Assembly (NCBI RefSeq): GCF_000473105.1
Contig: NZ_KI421498.1
Coordinates: forward strand, 2,108,001 to 2,172,000
Length of the DNA: 64,000 bases
Direction: 5' to 3'
DNA from: Phaeobacter inhibens DSM 16374
GTDB lineage: Bacteria > Pseudomonadota > Alphaproteobacteria > Rhodobacterales > Rhodobacteraceae
Position 1 is the stretch's first letter; each line of letters begins with the position of its first letter. Both the position numbers and the translations under genes were made by a program. Below the pieces are notes generated by a model, which made no database searches, was not told the origin of the DNA, and was given only the letters and a program-made list of their open reading frames with translations. This document shows, in pieces, positions 16,998-27,497 of this stretch.

Positions 16998-19900
16998 ATG
17001 ACCCAGCTCAGCCATGATTTCCGCAGCTACCAGCTGGATGACCGATATGATTATACCAAAGGCCGCGTTTTCCTAACCGGCACACAGGCGCTCGCCCGGG
17101 TCATGTTGGATCAGGCCCGGCGCGACAGGTCTGCGGGACTGAACACGGCGGGTTTTGTCTCAGGGTACCGTGGCTCACCGCTGGGTGGGGTCGATCTGGA
17201 ATTCTGGCGCAGCCGAAAACGCATGGACGCCCACAACATTACTTTCATGCCGGCAGTCAACGAAGACCTGGGCGCAACGGCTGTTCTGGGCGCGCAGCAA
17301 GCCATTCTCGACCCACATTGCGAGGTCGAGGGCGTGTTTTCGATGTGGTATGGCAAGGGACCGGGTGTCGACCGGTCCGGCGATGCGCTGAAACACGGCA
17401 ACGCTTATGGCTCATCAGAGAAGGGTGGCGTTCTGGTGGTTGCGGGCGATGACCATGGCTGTGTCAGTTCCTCCATGCCCCATCAATCCGACGTGGCCTT
17501 CATGTCGTGGTTCATGCCGGTTCTGAACCCTGCAGATGTCTCTGAGTTTCTGCAATTCGGCGAATATGGTTTTGCCCTTTCGCGCTACTCCGGTACGTGG
17601 GTCGGGTTTAAGGCCGTCTCAGAAACCGTAGAGAGCGCCCGTTCGGTCGAACTGCGCCCGGATCGCAGTTTCACCTACCCAGAGCTTCCGGATTACCCTG
17701 GGGGGCTGCATATCCGCCGTTCCGATCTCCCCTCTCCCGAGATCGAAACCCGGATCCACGCCAAACTGCGTGCGGTACGGGCCTTTGCCGAGGCCAACCC
17801 GATCGATACCCGGATCTATGACCTGCCAAAGGCGAAATTCGGGTTTGTGACCACGGGCAAGGGTCACCTCGACCTGATGGAAGCGCTGCGGTTGCTCGGT
17901 CTTGATCAGGCCGCCTGTAAGCGTTTGGGCATCGATATCTACAAGGTTGGTATGGTCTGGCCGCTTGCTCGAACAGAGGCGCTGCGCTTTGTGAAGGGCA
18001 AACAGGAGGTGCTGGTCGTCGAGGAAAAGCGCGGCATTATTGAAAGCCAATTCAAGGAATACTTCTACGACTGGCCGGGCGACAAACCGGAGCGGATGGT
18101 TGGCAAACATGACAGCCAGGGCAACCCGCTGATCCCTTGGACCGGTGAACTGTCCCCTCTGACTTTGGTGCCGATTGTTGCAGAACGACTGAACCGGTTT
18201 TTCCCGGAGGAAAACCTGCTGGATCGGGCGAATGCCCTAACTGCGCAACCGCCCCGGTTGCTGAATGTGCCAGGCGCCACCCGCACGCCCTATTTCTGCT
18301 CGGGCTGCCCTCACAACACCTCGACCAAATTGCCCGAGGGCAGCAAGGCGAATTCCGGTATCGGCTGCCACGTCATGGCAAGCTGGATGGACCGCGATAC
18401 CGCCGGCTATGCCCAGATGGGCGGCGAAGGTGTACCTTGGACAGTCGCCTCCAAATTCAACGGCGGCAAACATGTGTTTCAGAATCTTGGTGAGGGGACA
18501 TGGTATCACTCTGGTTCGTTGGCCATTCGTCAGGCTGTCGCGGCCGACACGAATATTACCTACAAGATTCTCTATAATGACGCAGTTGCGATGACGGGCG
18601 GTCAGCCGGTAGATGGCCCTGTGAGTGTCTCAGGCATCGCCCAGACCTGCCGCGCCGAAGGCGTTGACCGGATCGCATTGGTGTCGGACGACATTGAGAA
18701 GTTTTCCAAATCAGAGTTCCCGGCAGGCACCAGTTTTCATGATCGCAGCGATTTGGACAGCGTCCAGCGTGAACTACGCGAGATCCCGGGCGTGACTGTC
18801 CTGATCTACGAGCAGACCTGCGCCACCGAAAAGCGCCGCCGCCGCAAACGCGGCACGATGGAGGATCCCAAGCGATTTGCCTTCATCAATGACCTGGTCT
18901 GCGAGGGCTGCGGCGATTGCTCTGTGGAATCCAACTGTCTCAGCGTTGAGCCAAAAGAAACCCCCTTTGGTCGCAAACGTAAGATCAACCTCTCCAGCTG
19001 CAACAAGGACTTCTCTTGCCTGAACGGCTTCTGCCCCAGTTTTGTGACCGTAGAGGGCGCGACACGACGCAAGAAGGAGGTCGCTGCACTGGATGCCTCG
19101 GCCTTGACGGCAGATCTGCCGTCCCCGGCTCTGCCGTCACTGAAAGAGCCGTTCGATCTTCTCGTGACAGGCGTTGGAGGCACCGGTGTGGTCACCGTAG
19201 GGGCGCTGATCACCATGGCAGCACATCTGGAGGGCAAAGGCGCGAGCGTGCTGGATTTCACCGGCTTTGCACAGAAGTTTGGCACAGTGCTGGGCTATAT
19301 CCGGCTGTCCAATACACCGGAGGCCCTGCATCAGGTGCGCATCGACCAAAGTGCCGCAGACGCAGTCATCGGCTGTGATGTGGTCGTCAGCTCCGCCCCA
19401 AAGGCATCGGCCCATTATCGCGACGGTACAAAGATGGTACTGAACCGCGCCGAAATGCCGACAGGCGATCTGGTCCTACGTCGAGATGCAGACCTGATGG
19501 CCAATCTGCGTGAGACATCCATTGCAGATGTCATCGGCGCGGACAACCTGTCGGGGTTCAACGCAAACGAGGCCGCTGAAACCTTGCTCGGCGATGCTGT
19601 TCTGGCCAATGTCATGATGCTTGGTTTTGCCTGGCAGAACGGGTTAGTGCCGGTGAGCCTCGGCGCGCTGGATCAGGCAATTGTGCTCAACGGGGTCGCA
19701 ATCGAGAAGAACCGCTTGGCTTTCGCAATCGGGCGCGCCTTTGCGCATGACCCTGCCCGGCTATCCGACCTGTATCATGAAGCGGACGCTCCAGAGGAAA
19801 CGCTGGCAGAACTGATTGACCGGCGCGCCACCTTCCTGACTGGATATCAAGACGTCGCCTATGCACAGTCCTATACCGCGCTGCTGGAGGTGCTGCGCAA

Positions 19901-20420
19901 TGCGCTCCCTTCAAAAGGGTCAGACGCGCTAGTGACCGCCGCCGCGCGATCTCTATTCAAGCTGATGGCCTACAAGGATGAATTTGAGGTGGCCCGCCTG
20001 CTGAGCGATGACAGTTTCAAACATCAGCTTGAGGCCGAGTTCGATGGCGACTTCCGGGTGAATTATCACCTCGCACCGCCACTTCTCAGCCGGAAGAGCG
20101 ATGCGCGTGGGCGCCCTCAGAAAATACAATTTGGTGCATGGATGCGCCCCGCCCTGCGCCTTCTCGCCAAAGGTCGCCGTATGCGTGGCAGCCGCTGGAA
20201 TCCATTTGGGCGCCACGAAGAGGCGCGTCTGCACCGCGACTTGCTGGCGTGGTATCAGACCATCATCACCCGCACCGCTGAGCACTATTCACACGAGCAT
20301 CATGACGGCTGGCTGAAAGTGCTCAGCGCCCCGATGGATATCCGGGGCTATGGTCCAGTGAGGATGGCAGCGGCTGAGAAGGTCAAAGCCGAAGTCAGCG
20401 CCCGGCTGGAGACGCTTTGA
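16998..20420 (+). CDS. ior1: indolepyruvate ferredoxin oxidoreductase (fused alpha and gamma parts)
   Basis: 1140-residue fused thiamine-diphosphate 2-oxoacid:ferredoxin oxidoreductase that oxidatively decarboxylates aryl pyruvates (indolepyruvate, phenylpyruvate) to aryl-acetyl-CoA. Order: N-terminal pyrimidine-binding part, TPP part around residue 432 (CSGCPHN, later GGEGVPW), a cysteine cluster near 634 (VCEGCGDCSVESNC, then a CNKDFSCLNGFC segment) for Fe-S centres, and a C-terminal gamma-type domain from about 720 (LLVTGVGGTGVVTVG). In Phaeobacter relatives the homologue ior1 feeds phenylalanine into phenylacetyl-CoA; the symbol here is by analogy. AAGGGATG precedes the ATG. Convergent with the TetR gene, nine bases apart. 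Confidence 0.9.
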   Translation: MTQLSHDFRSYQLDDRYDYTKGRVFLTGTQALARVMLDQARRDRSAGLNTAGFVSGYRGSPLGGVDLEFWRSRKRMDAHNITFMPAVNEDLGATAVLGAQQAILDPHCEVEGVFSMWYGKGPGVDRSGDALKHGNAYGSSEKGGVLVVAGDDHGCVSSSMPHQSDVAFMSWFMPVLNPADVSEFLQFGEYGFALSRYSGTWVGFKAVSETVESARSVELRPDRSFTYPELPDYPGGLHIRRSDLPSPEIETRIHAKLRAVRAFAEANPIDTRIYDLPKAKFGFVTTGKGHLDLMEALRLLGLDQAACKRLGIDIYKVGMVWPLARTEALRFVKGKQEVLVVEEKRGIIESQFKEYFYDWPGDKPERMVGKHDSQGNPLIPWTGELSPLTLVPIVAERLNRFFPEENLLDRANALTAQPPRLLNVPGATRTPYFCSGCPHNTSTKLPEGSKANSGIGCHVMASWMDRDTAGYAQMGGEGVPWTVASKFNGGKHVFQNLGEGTWYHSGSLAIRQAVAADTNITYKILYNDAVAMTGGQPVDGPVSVSGIAQTCRAEGVDRIALVSDDIEKFSKSEFPAGTSFHDRSDLDSVQRELREIPGVTVLIYEQTCATEKRRRRKRGTMEDPKRFAFINDLVCEGCGDCSVESNCLSVEPKETPFGRKRKINLSSCNKDFSCLNGFCPSFVTVEGATRRKKEVAALDASALTADLPSPALPSLKEPFDLLVTGVGGTGVVTVGALITMAAHLEGKGASVLDFTGFAQKFGTVLGYIRLSNTPEALHQVRIDQSAADAVIGCDVVVSSAPKASAHYRDGTKMVLNRAEMPTGDLVLRRDADLMANLRETSIADVIGADNLSGFNANEAAETLLGDAVLANVMMLGFAWQNGLVPVSLGALDQAIVLNGVAIEKNRLAFAIGRAFAHDPARLSDLYHEADAPEETLAELIDRRATFLTGYQDVAYAQSYTALLEVLRNALPSKGSDALVTAAARSLFKLMAYKDEFEVARLLSDDSFKHQLEAEFDGDFRVNYHLAPPLLSRKSDARGRPQKIQFGAWMRPALRLLAKGRRMRGSRWNPFGRHEEARLHRDLLAWYQTIITRTAEHYSHEHHDGWLKVLSAPMDIRGYGPVRMAAAEKVKAEVSARLETL

Positions 20421-20429
20421 TATCAGCCG

Positions 20430-21095
20430 TCAAGGGCGCCAGAATTCTCTGGCATAGTCAGCAAATTCGGCCAGTTCTTCGGGGCTGGCCGCTTGCCCTG
20501 TGAACACTTCCAAATAGGCCCCTGTCATACTGAGCCGCTGGTCATAGGGCTCGTTAAGGCCCGCCATATCGTATCCTAGCTGCATATAGTAGAGCACCTT
20601 GGCCCGCGTCTCCGCGTCGCGTTCCGCGTAGTCATAGCGCCGGAACATTGCCGTCAGCGCATCGATCCGCCGGGCGTCAGACATATCCAGAATATTGCGC
20701 ACGTGACCGGATCTGCGCGCCCAGTCGCGCACCGCGAAATCCAACGCCGTATTGAACAACTGCGGATTGGCGGTGCAGCGAAACACATTCAGCACAGCCG
20801 CCGCAATGGTTTCAGCCTCTGCCTCGGCCTGCCCGATCATGCCGATCGTATTGGTCTGCTCCCAACTGGTCAGCAGTGCGTCGAGCAGATCCTGTCGCGA
20901 CTTAAAGTACCAGTAAAACGAGGAGCGTGAGACACCCATCCGCTCGGCCAGGGCCAGCACCTTCACCTGTTCGACCCCATCGGTGATGAGAACATCCATG
21001 GCAACATTCAGCCAATCAGCACGGGTAACCTTGATGTTGCCAACCAGCGGAGCGGCATCTGGATCGTCACGGTGCAGAACGGGTTTATCTGCCAT
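20430..21095 (-). CDS. TetR/AcrR family transcriptional regulator
   Basis: 221-residue TetR-type repressor. The N-terminal HTH (about residues 25-70) reads LALAERMGVSRSSFYWYFKSRQDLLDALL, which is shown here only in part: GVSRSSFYWYFKSRQDLL is the recognition segment. The C-terminal ligand domain is typical in length but gives no ligand hint. It is convergent with ior1 and 119 bases downstream of the GST gene, which could be in the same transcript. Target unknown. Confidence 0.87.
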   Translation of the reverse strand: MADKPVLHRDDPDAAPLVGNIKVTRADWLNVAMDVLITDGVEQVKVLALAERMGVSRSSFYWYFKSRQDLLDALLTSWEQTNTIGMIGQAEAEAETIAAAVLNVFRCTANPQLFNTALDFAVRDWARRSGHVRNILDMSDARRIDALTAMFRRYDYAERDAETRAKVLYYMQLGYDMAGLNEPYDQRLSMTGAYLEVFTGQAASPEELAEFADYAREFWRP

Positions 21096-21214
21096 GTCAG
21101 ACCTCTGAGTTGTTGGATATAGAACGCGGCAGAGAAGCCGCAGGAGATGTCCTCAACTTGCCGCTGTTTGTGACCGCTGTCCATCCATGCGGCAGACGCC
21201 CACCCCAACAATGT

Positions 21215-21844
21215 CTACAGTCGAGCACTGGGTCGCGCCGCGATCCGATCATGCCATGCACGGGTGGCGATGCTCCCCTCAGGGATACGCATTTTGATAA
21301 CCCGCGCAAAATCGACAAAAACAAATGCAGCGATATCGGCAAGGGTCAGATGATCCAGGGCAACAAAGGTGTTTTGCTGCAATCGCGCCTCCAACAGATC
21401 AAAGAACTTATGCGTTCGGGCAAGGCCGCGCTCCGCCAACTCAGGGATCTGCGCATGGTTCTCCGGGCCGGGAATGGCCCGATGGGCAAAGGCCGGGTGG
21501 CTGTTGCGTAATGCCTCGGCGATGGGCAGACCCCCCTGCGCCTCGACGATCGCGTGCCACATCAGGACCTGCCCCTTTTCCTCAGGTGTGCGTCCCATCA
21601 AGGGAGGCTCAGGGTGCAACGCTTCCAGATAGGCTGCAATCCCGAGGTTCTCAGTCAGGGTCAGCCCGTCGTCGGTCGCCAGAACCGGCAGCGTTGCCTG
21701 CGGATTGATGGTGCGGAATTCCTCCGACATCTGCTCGCCTTTGGCGATGGAAATGTCCCGCGTTTCGATGTCCAGACCTTTTTCCGCGATGAACATCCGC
21801 GCCCGTCTCGGATTGGGTGCAGTGCTGCAGTCGTAAAATATCAT
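21215..21844 (-). CDS. glutathione S-transferase family protein
   Basis: 209-residue cytosolic GST-like protein. The N-terminal thioredoxin-like domain (residues 1-80) has the cis-Pro segment ATLPVLATDDG and the glutathione-contacting LTENLGIAAYLE. The C-terminal helical domain has the N-capping motif LTLADIAAF. The start IFYDCSTAPNPRRARMF has Ser rather than a Tyr at the expected catalytic position. AGAGGTGA lies before the ATG. Substrate unknown; several GST classes of proteobacteria look like this. Confidence 0.85.
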   Translation of the reverse strand: MIFYDCSTAPNPRRARMFIAEKGLDIETRDISIAKGEQMSEEFRTINPQATLPVLATDDGLTLTENLGIAAYLEALHPEPPLMGRTPEEKGQVLMWHAIVEAQGGLPIAEALRNSHPAFAHRAIPGPENHAQIPELAERGLARTHKFFDLLEARLQQNTFVALDHLTLADIAAFVFVDFARVIKMRIPEGSIATRAWHDRIAARPSARL

Positions 21845-21955
21845 CCTGTCACCTCTCGCCAGCTCCTATAGTCCCGGATCAGCCTAGGGCGGCAGTTTGT
21901 GATGAGGTCAGCAAAACCCCACGTCGCGAAAAACTGTACCGCAAGGCGAAGACTG

Positions 21956-22465
21956 TCAGGCAGTTCGGCGGTAGATGAAACAGCGCCCCGGCACGGCCTC
22001 CTCCGGCAACGGCTGCTCTTCCAGCGCGCCGAAATACATCCGGTCAGAGGAGACCATCAATCCATTGATTGCCAACAGCGGTTCGATCAATGGTGAAATC
22101 ATTCTTGCAAAGGCATCGTTCTTTTCACGGTCGTGTCCGCCCAGATCCGCGTGGATCAGGCTGGCGCCCGCAGGAAACTGGGAACGCGCTGCAGGCAGAG
22201 TCTCGCGGACGTCGCCGAGAATGGTCAAATGCTCCGCCGGGGTGCTGTCCGGGTGTGATGCTACCGCCCGTTCAAATACATAGACATCTCGGTCTCGGAT
22301 ACGCTCCCGCATGTGATGAAAGGTGCGCCCGTTGCCCAAGCCCAGTTCGAAAACCGGTTCGTTCCTGCCCGCCGTCTGCGTGATTGCTGCATCCAAGCAG
22401 GCCCGTTGGGACACCATCCGGTCGATAAAGAGATCCAGACGGGTGGTTGTGGTCTGCTCGCTCAT
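21956..22465 (-). CDS. small class I SAM-dependent methyltransferase (copy 1)
   Basis: 169-residue Rossmann-type methyltransferase. The SAM-binding motif I is FELGLGNGRTFHHMRE (about residues 38-53), followed by an acidic residue in VYVFERAV. It is clearly paralogous to the last gene of the glycosyltransferase cluster (38916-39395): GLGNGRT, the R-x(8)-HP spacing and the C-terminal GRCFIYR/GRYLFYQ segment match. The ATG at 22465 follows GGGGAG. It is divergent from the ABC importer operon and is not obviously linked to GST or TetR. Substrate unknown. Confidence 0.78.
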   Translation of the reverse strand: MSEQTTTTRLDLFIDRMVSQRACLDAAITQTAGRNEPVFELGLGNGRTFHHMRERIRDRDVYVFERAVASHPDSTPAEHLTILGDVRETLPAARSQFPAGASLIHADLGGHDREKNDAFARMISPLIEPLLAINGLMVSSDRMYFGALEEQPLPEEAVPGRCFIYRRTA

Positions 22466-22741
22466 GGCATTCTCCCCTTGGGTAAAAATTGGCGCCAGAA
22501 GGCTGCCTGCTGCGACAGCTGTGCCAGAGATTGTCGCGAATGTGTAGCATCCTATGGATAGGTATCCGGGCGTTACGGCACGAGATCTGGCACCTCTCAT
22601 ACGCTCAAATTTTCGACATCGATCTTTAGCGGATTGAAATGGGATTTGACTATTGCCCCAGTGCCGCGCGACAGTGGGCGAAAAAACAGGGGATATGGAA
22701 CCGCGATGCAAGCGCCTCAACGGCTTGGTGGCTTAGGCTAA

Positions 22742-24520
22742 ATGACGCCTCTGCTGTCTGTCGAAAACCTCAGTATCGGATTTGGCCAGGGCGACCCGGT
22801 TGTGCGGGACGTGAATTTTTCCGTCGCTGCCGGAGAAACCGTTGCCCTCGTCGGTGAAAGCGGCTCTGGCAAAACCGTGACCTGCCGCGCCGTTCTGCGC
22901 ATCCTGCCGAAAGCCGCGCAGATCCGGCACGGCCGGATGCTATGGCGCGGGGCCAATGGAGCTGGAGAGCGGGACCTGCGCCTCCTTGGCGAGCGGCAGA
23001 TGCGCGATATTCGCGGCAATGAGATCGCGATGATCTTTCAGGAACCCATGCGCTCGCTCTCACCGCTGCACCGGATTGGCAATCAGGTTGCCGAAGTCCT
23101 TTGGCTGCATGGTGGCAAAAGCGAGAGTGCAGCCAAGCGGGAGGTTCTGACCTGTTTTGAACGTGTGGGCTTCGCCGATCCCGAACGCACCTACAAATCC
23201 TACCCGTTTGAACTGTCCGGCGGGATGCGCCAGCGGGCGATGATTGCCATGGCGATGGTTGCCAAACCTGATTTGCTGATCGCGGATGAGCCGACTACGG
23301 CGCTGGATGTGACAACACAGGCGCAGGTCCTCGGATTGATGAAGGATCTGCAGCGCGACACAGGCATGGCCATGATCCTGGTAACGCATGATCTGGGCGT
23401 GGTCGCCAATATGGCCGAGCAGGTCGTTGTCATGCACAAAGGCGGGGTGATGGAGGCCGGCAGTGCGGAAGCCGTTCTTGGCGCGCCCGCGCACCCCTAC
23501 ACTCAGGCTCTGTTCAAAGCGGCGCCGCAAATCCCTGAGACACCTGAGCCTGTCACCCCGGTGCCGAGCGATGACCTGATCCTTGAATTGCGAAACGTCT
23601 CCAAAACCTATGCGTTGCGCGCGGGCAAAGGCTGGTCTGCCCCGGCGCTTGTTCACGCCTGCAAGGAGCTGAACCTGGCATTGCCACGGGGCAAAACACT
23701 GGCGATTGTTGGCGAAAGCGGCTCTGGAAAGACCACTGCTGCGCGCATTGCTTTGGGGGCCGAAATACCAGATCCGGGTGGCGAAGTATTGTTCCGGTCC
23801 GCAGAGAATGCGACACCGATTGCCGTTCATGATATGAACCGCAGCAGTCGGACGGCCTTTCAAAAAGCTGCTCAGATGGTGTTTCAGGACCCCTATTCAT
23901 CCCTTTCGCCGCGCATGCGGGTTCAGGATGCCATGACAGAGCCGATGGAGATCCACGGTCTGGGCAACCGCAGCAGTCGCCGGGACCGCGCCGCTGAAAT
24001 GTTGCGACTGGTGGGGCTGCAGCCCGAGATGTTGCTGCGATATCCTCATGCATTCTCCGGTGGTCAGCGGCAACGACTGTCTATTGCACGTGCACTGATG
24101 CTGGATCCGTCGCTGATTGTCTGCGATGAGCCGACGTCCGCGTTGGACGTCTCGGTACAGGAGCAGATTCTACGCCTGTTGGAAGATATCCGCGACCAAC
24201 AGCAGCTGTCCTATCTCTTTATCAGTCACGACCTCGCTGTTGTGGCCCGCATTGCAGACGAGGTGGCCGTGATGCGTCGTGGTATGGTGGTGGAACAGGC
24301 ACCGCCTGAAACGCTGTTTTATAACCCGCAGCACCCCTACACGAAGGCACTGATTGCCGCCCAACCTGAGCCAAGCATCGAGCGTCCGATCAACCTCAAA
24401 CTGGTCGCACAGGGTGCCGGATCACCCGACAGCTGGCCAGATCGCTTCAAATTCTCTGGCATCACTGCCCCGCCATTGGTGCACGTGGAACCCGGACATA
24501 AGGTACGATGTCATGTTTAA
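22742..24520 (+). CDS. peptide-type ABC transporter, tandem ATP-binding protein (YejF-like)
   Basis: 592 residues with two complete ABC ATPase domains. Domain 1: Walker A GESGSGKT (about 38-45), signature LSGGMRQR, Walker [13 protein letters not shown]. Domain 2 starts near 280: Walker [13 protein letters not shown], signature [15 protein letters not shown], Walker [13 protein letters not shown]. The fused DppD/DppF architecture matches YejF-type importers and both domains look catalytically intact. It is the first gene of an operon with the binding protein and two permeases, and overlaps the next gene by 8 bases. Ribosome-binding site weak. Confidence 0.9.
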   Translation: MTPLLSVENLSIGFGQGDPVVRDVNFSVAAGETVALVGESGSGKTVTCRAVLRILPKAAQIRHGRMLWRGANGAGERDLRLLGERQMRDIRGNEIAMIFQEPMRSLSPLHRIGNQVAEVLWLHGGKSESAAKREVLTCFERVGFADPERTYKSYPFELSGGMRQRAMIAMAMVAKPDLLIADEPTTALDVTTQAQVLGLMKDLQRDTGMAMILVTHDLGVVANMAEQVVVMHKGGVMEAGSAEAVLGAPAHPYTQALFKAAPQIPETPEPVTPVPSDDLILELRNVSKTYALRAGKGWSAPALVHACKELNLALPRGKTLAIVGESGSGKTTAARIALGAEIPDPGGEVLFRSAENATPIAVHDMNRSSRTAFQKAAQMVFQDPYSSLSPRMRVQDAMTEPMEIHGLGNRSSRRDRAAEMLRLVGLQPEMLLRYPHAFSGGQRQRLSIARALMLDPSLIVCDEPTSALDVSVQEQILRLLEDIRDQQQLSYLFISHDLAVVARIADEVAVMRRGMVVEQAPPETLFYNPQHPYTKALIAAQPEPSIERPINLKLVAQGAGSPDSWPDRFKFSGITAPPLVHVEPGHKVRCHV

Positions 24521-26456
24521 TCTGCGCCAATCCCTGAAGACCCTCACAACCGGCGCGTTTTTGGCCCATGTTCTGCCCCTAGCCATAGCATCCTCTGCTA
24601 TCGCCAATCCTGCTGAATTGGTCGAAAGCGGATTTTGGGAGCAGGAAGTCAAATCCGGCGACCTGCCACCGATCGCCGAACGGCTGCCTCAGGTGCCACT
24701 GGTTGTCGATCTGGAGGCCAAGGGGCGGGAGCCCGGCATTCAGGGAGGCACCCTTAACACGATGGTGACTCGGTCCAAGGACATCCGGCAGATGGTCGTC
24801 TATGGTTATGCCCGACTGGCGGGCTATGACGAAAGCTACCAGCTGCAGCCCGATATACTGTTAGGCTTCGAGGTTGAGGACAATCGACGTTTCACCCTGA
24901 AACTGCGGCCTGGCCATCACTGGTCGAATGGAGACCCATTCACCTCAGCCGATTTTGAGTATTGGTGGAAAGACGTCGCAAATAATCTGCTGCTCAATCC
25001 CACAGGCGCACCAGACTATCTGAAGGTAGATGACGCCCTACCGACCGTTAGCTTCCCTGACGAGACAACGGTGATCTACGAGTGGGCCGCACCCAACCCC
25101 AGCTTCCTGCACAGCCTTGCGCAAGCCAGCCCACCCTTCATCTATCGCCCGTCCGCCTATCTGAAACAGTTTCACGCAGATTATGCGGACCCTGAAAAAC
25201 TTGCCGAAGAGGTCGACTACGCCCGGGTCAAGAGCTGGGCTGCGCTGCATAACAAGCTCGACAATATGTATAAGTTCGACAATCATGAATTGCCGACACT
25301 TCAGCCTTGGATCAACGCCACTTCGGGCAAGAAGATCCGACATCTCTTTGTCCGTAATCCCTATTACCATCGTCTCGACAGCAACGGTGTTCAGTTGCCC
25401 TACATCGACACTGTCGAGATGGAAATCGTGGCAGGCGGGCTGGTCGCCGCCAAGACCAACGCCGGTGAGGCAGATCTCCAGGCCCGCGGCCTTGGCTTTC
25501 GCGACATTCCAATCCTGCGCAAAGGCGAAACTGACGGCGCCAACTACAAGACCTACCTCTGGGGCAATGGCACTGCGTCGCAAATCGCCATCTATCCCAA
25601 TCTCAACGTCAACGACGGCCAGTGGCGCCAAGTGCTGCGCGACACCCGTGTCCGCCGCGCATTATCCGTGGCCATCAACCGCGCAGGTATCAATAAGGCA
25701 CTCTATTTCAAGCTGGCCAAACCCGGTGCAATGACGGTTCTGGAGGCCAGCCCCTTCTTTGATCCCGCCCTCCGCGAAGCTTGGGCACAATATGATCCCG
25801 AACTGGCCAATCAGCTTCTGGATGAGGCCGGTCTAACCGAGCGCGACGGCTATGGCATTCGCAAACTCCCCGATGGCAGACCAATGGAACTGGTTGTGGA
25901 AACCGCCGGGGAGCGGCAAGAGGTTGAAAACGCCCTACAGATCATCTCAGACGATTGGCGCGATGTCGGTGTTAAACTGGTGATGCGCCCGCTTGATCGC
26001 GACATCCTACGCAACCGGGTGTTTTCCGGCACTACCATGGCGTCGGTCTGGTTTGGGTGGGACAATGGCCTGCCCCAGACCTACACCTCGCCTGCTTATC
26101 TGGCGCCAACGGATCAGGTGTTTCTGTCCTGGCCAAAATGGGGCCAGTACCATCAGACCGGTGGTGACGTTGGCGAAGCTCCCGACCTCGAACCCGCGCA
26201 AAAGCTGATGGCACTCTGGCACGACTGGGAAGCGGCCAAGACCGATGAAGAGCGAACACGCGTTTGGCAGGAAATGCTGAAAATCCACGCTGATGAGGTC
26301 TATGCTATAGGCCTCGTCGCTGCGGCACCGCAGCCGGTTGTGGTCAGCAACCGGCTGCGCAATGTACCGCAAAAAGGGATCTGGGCATGGGATCCCGGCG
26401 CCCATTTCGGCATCTACCGCCCGGATGAGTTCTTCTTCGAAGATGGCAAGGGCTGA
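24513..26456 (+). CDS. peptide-type ABC transporter substrate-binding protein
   Basis: 647-residue periplasmic binding protein of the extracellular solute-binding family 5 (DppA/OppA/YejA class), long for the family. It has a signal peptide at residues 1-33 ([20 protein letters not shown], hydrophobic core, then SAIANP). FTLKLRPGHHWSNGDPFTSAD near residue 130 is the family signature, mentioned here as its core RPGHHWSNGDPFT. The ATG at 24513 overlaps the end of the ATPase gene; longer in-frame starts would hide the signal peptide. The ligand could be a peptide, opine or sugar conjugate. The permease gene follows after 12 bases. Confidence 0.88.
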   Translation: MFNLRQSLKTLTTGAFLAHVLPLAIASSAIANPAELVESGFWEQEVKSGDLPPIAERLPQVPLVVDLEAKGREPGIQGGTLNTMVTRSKDIRQMVVYGYARLAGYDESYQLQPDILLGFEVEDNRRFTLKLRPGHHWSNGDPFTSADFEYWWKDVANNLLLNPTGAPDYLKVDDALPTVSFPDETTVIYEWAAPNPSFLHSLAQASPPFIYRPSAYLKQFHADYADPEKLAEEVDYARVKSWAALHNKLDNMYKFDNHELPTLQPWINATSGKKIRHLFVRNPYYHRLDSNGVQLPYIDTVEMEIVAGGLVAAKTNAGEADLQARGLGFRDIPILRKGETDGANYKTYLWGNGTASQIAIYPNLNVNDGQWRQVLRDTRVRRALSVAINRAGINKALYFKLAKPGAMTVLEASPFFDPALREAWAQYDPELANQLLDEAGLTERDGYGIRKLPDGRPMELVVETAGERQEVENALQIISDDWRDVGVKLVMRPLDRDILRNRVFSGTTMASVWFGWDNGLPQTYTSPAYLAPTDQVFLSWPKWGQYHQTGGDVGEAPDLEPAQKLMALWHDWEAAKTDEERTRVWQEMLKIHADEVYAIGLVAAAPQPVVVSNRLRNVPQKGIWAWDPGAHFGIYRPDEFFFEDGKG

Positions 26457-26468
26457 GGAACCGCATTA

Positions 26469-27497
26469 ATGGAGATCCTACGTTACGCCATCTACCGGTT
26501 TGGAACTATGTTGCTGACGCTGCTGGTGGTGTCTGTGCTGGTTTTCATCATCATTAACCTGCCTCCCGGTGACTACCTGTCCAACCAAATCGCAGAGCTG
26601 CGCGCCTCGGGTCAGTCCTCTGGGGTCGAAAAGGCTGAATTTCTGCGAAAGGAATATGCGCTGGATCGCCCACTCTGGCAGCAATACATGATCTGGATGG
26701 GGTTCATGCCTGGCCCTCATGGGTTTTCTGGTATGATACAGGGCAACTTCGGCTGGTCTTTTGAATTTGATAGACCTGTCGCGGAAATCGTTGGTGAGAG
26801 TCTCTGGCTCACGGTTCTGGTCAATGTTGCGGCGGTGTTGTTTGTCTATCTTGTGGCGCTTCCGTTGGGCGTTCTGGCAGCCGCCCGATCGCGCACTTGG
26901 GTCGACTACACCTCCGCCTTCGTGGGCTACCTTGGGCTCGCAACACCGAACTTCCTGCTGGCACTTATCCTTTTCTATTATGGTCACAAATATTTCGACC
27001 TGCCGATTGGCGGATTGATGGATCCCGCCTTTGAGGGGGAGCCAATGACCTGGGCGAAAGTGAAATCCATTCTGATCCACCTGATTGTGCCAACCTTCGT
27101 GATTGGCACCTCCGGTGCATCGGCGATGATGCAGCGGTTGCGCGCCAATATGCTGGATGAATTGGGAAAACCCTATGTCGAAACCGCCATAGCCAAGGGA
27201 ATGGCGCCTGCCCGTATGCTGACCAAATACCCCCTGCGCGTGGCGTTTAACCCCTTTGTCGCGGATATCGGCAACCTGCTGCCCGCGATGATCTCTGGCT
27301 CCGTTCTGGTCTCTGTGGTCTTGGGCCTGCAGACCATCGGCCCAACCCTGCTGACTGCGCTTAAGACACAGGATATGTTCCTTAGCGGATTTGTTTTGAT
27401 GTTTGTGGCGCTACTGACGCTGATCGGGACCATGATTTCCGATGTGTTGCTTGTCATGCTGGATCCACGCATCCGCTATGAGGAGCGCAAGCGATGA
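26469..27497 (+). CDS. peptide-type ABC transporter permease (YejB/DppB-like)
   Basis: 342-residue inner-membrane permease with about six transmembrane segments and the typical DppB start (LRYAIYRFGTMLLTLLVVS). The EAA-loop segment RANMLDELGKPYVETAIAKG, which contacts the ATPase, is at about residues 225-244. It translates directly after the binding-protein gene and overlaps the second permease by 4 bases. Confidence 0.9.
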   Translation: MEILRYAIYRFGTMLLTLLVVSVLVFIIINLPPGDYLSNQIAELRASGQSSGVEKAEFLRKEYALDRPLWQQYMIWMGFMPGPHGFSGMIQGNFGWSFEFDRPVAEIVGESLWLTVLVNVAAVLFVYLVALPLGVLAAARSRTWVDYTSAFVGYLGLATPNFLLALILFYYGHKYFDLPIGGLMDPAFEGEPMTWAKVKSILIHLIVPTFVIGTSGASAMMQRLRANMLDELGKPYVETAIAKGMAPARMLTKYPLRVAFNPFVADIGNLLPAMISGSVLVSVVLGLQTIGPTLLTALKTQDMFLSGFVLMFVALLTLIGTMISDVLLVMLDPRIRYEERKR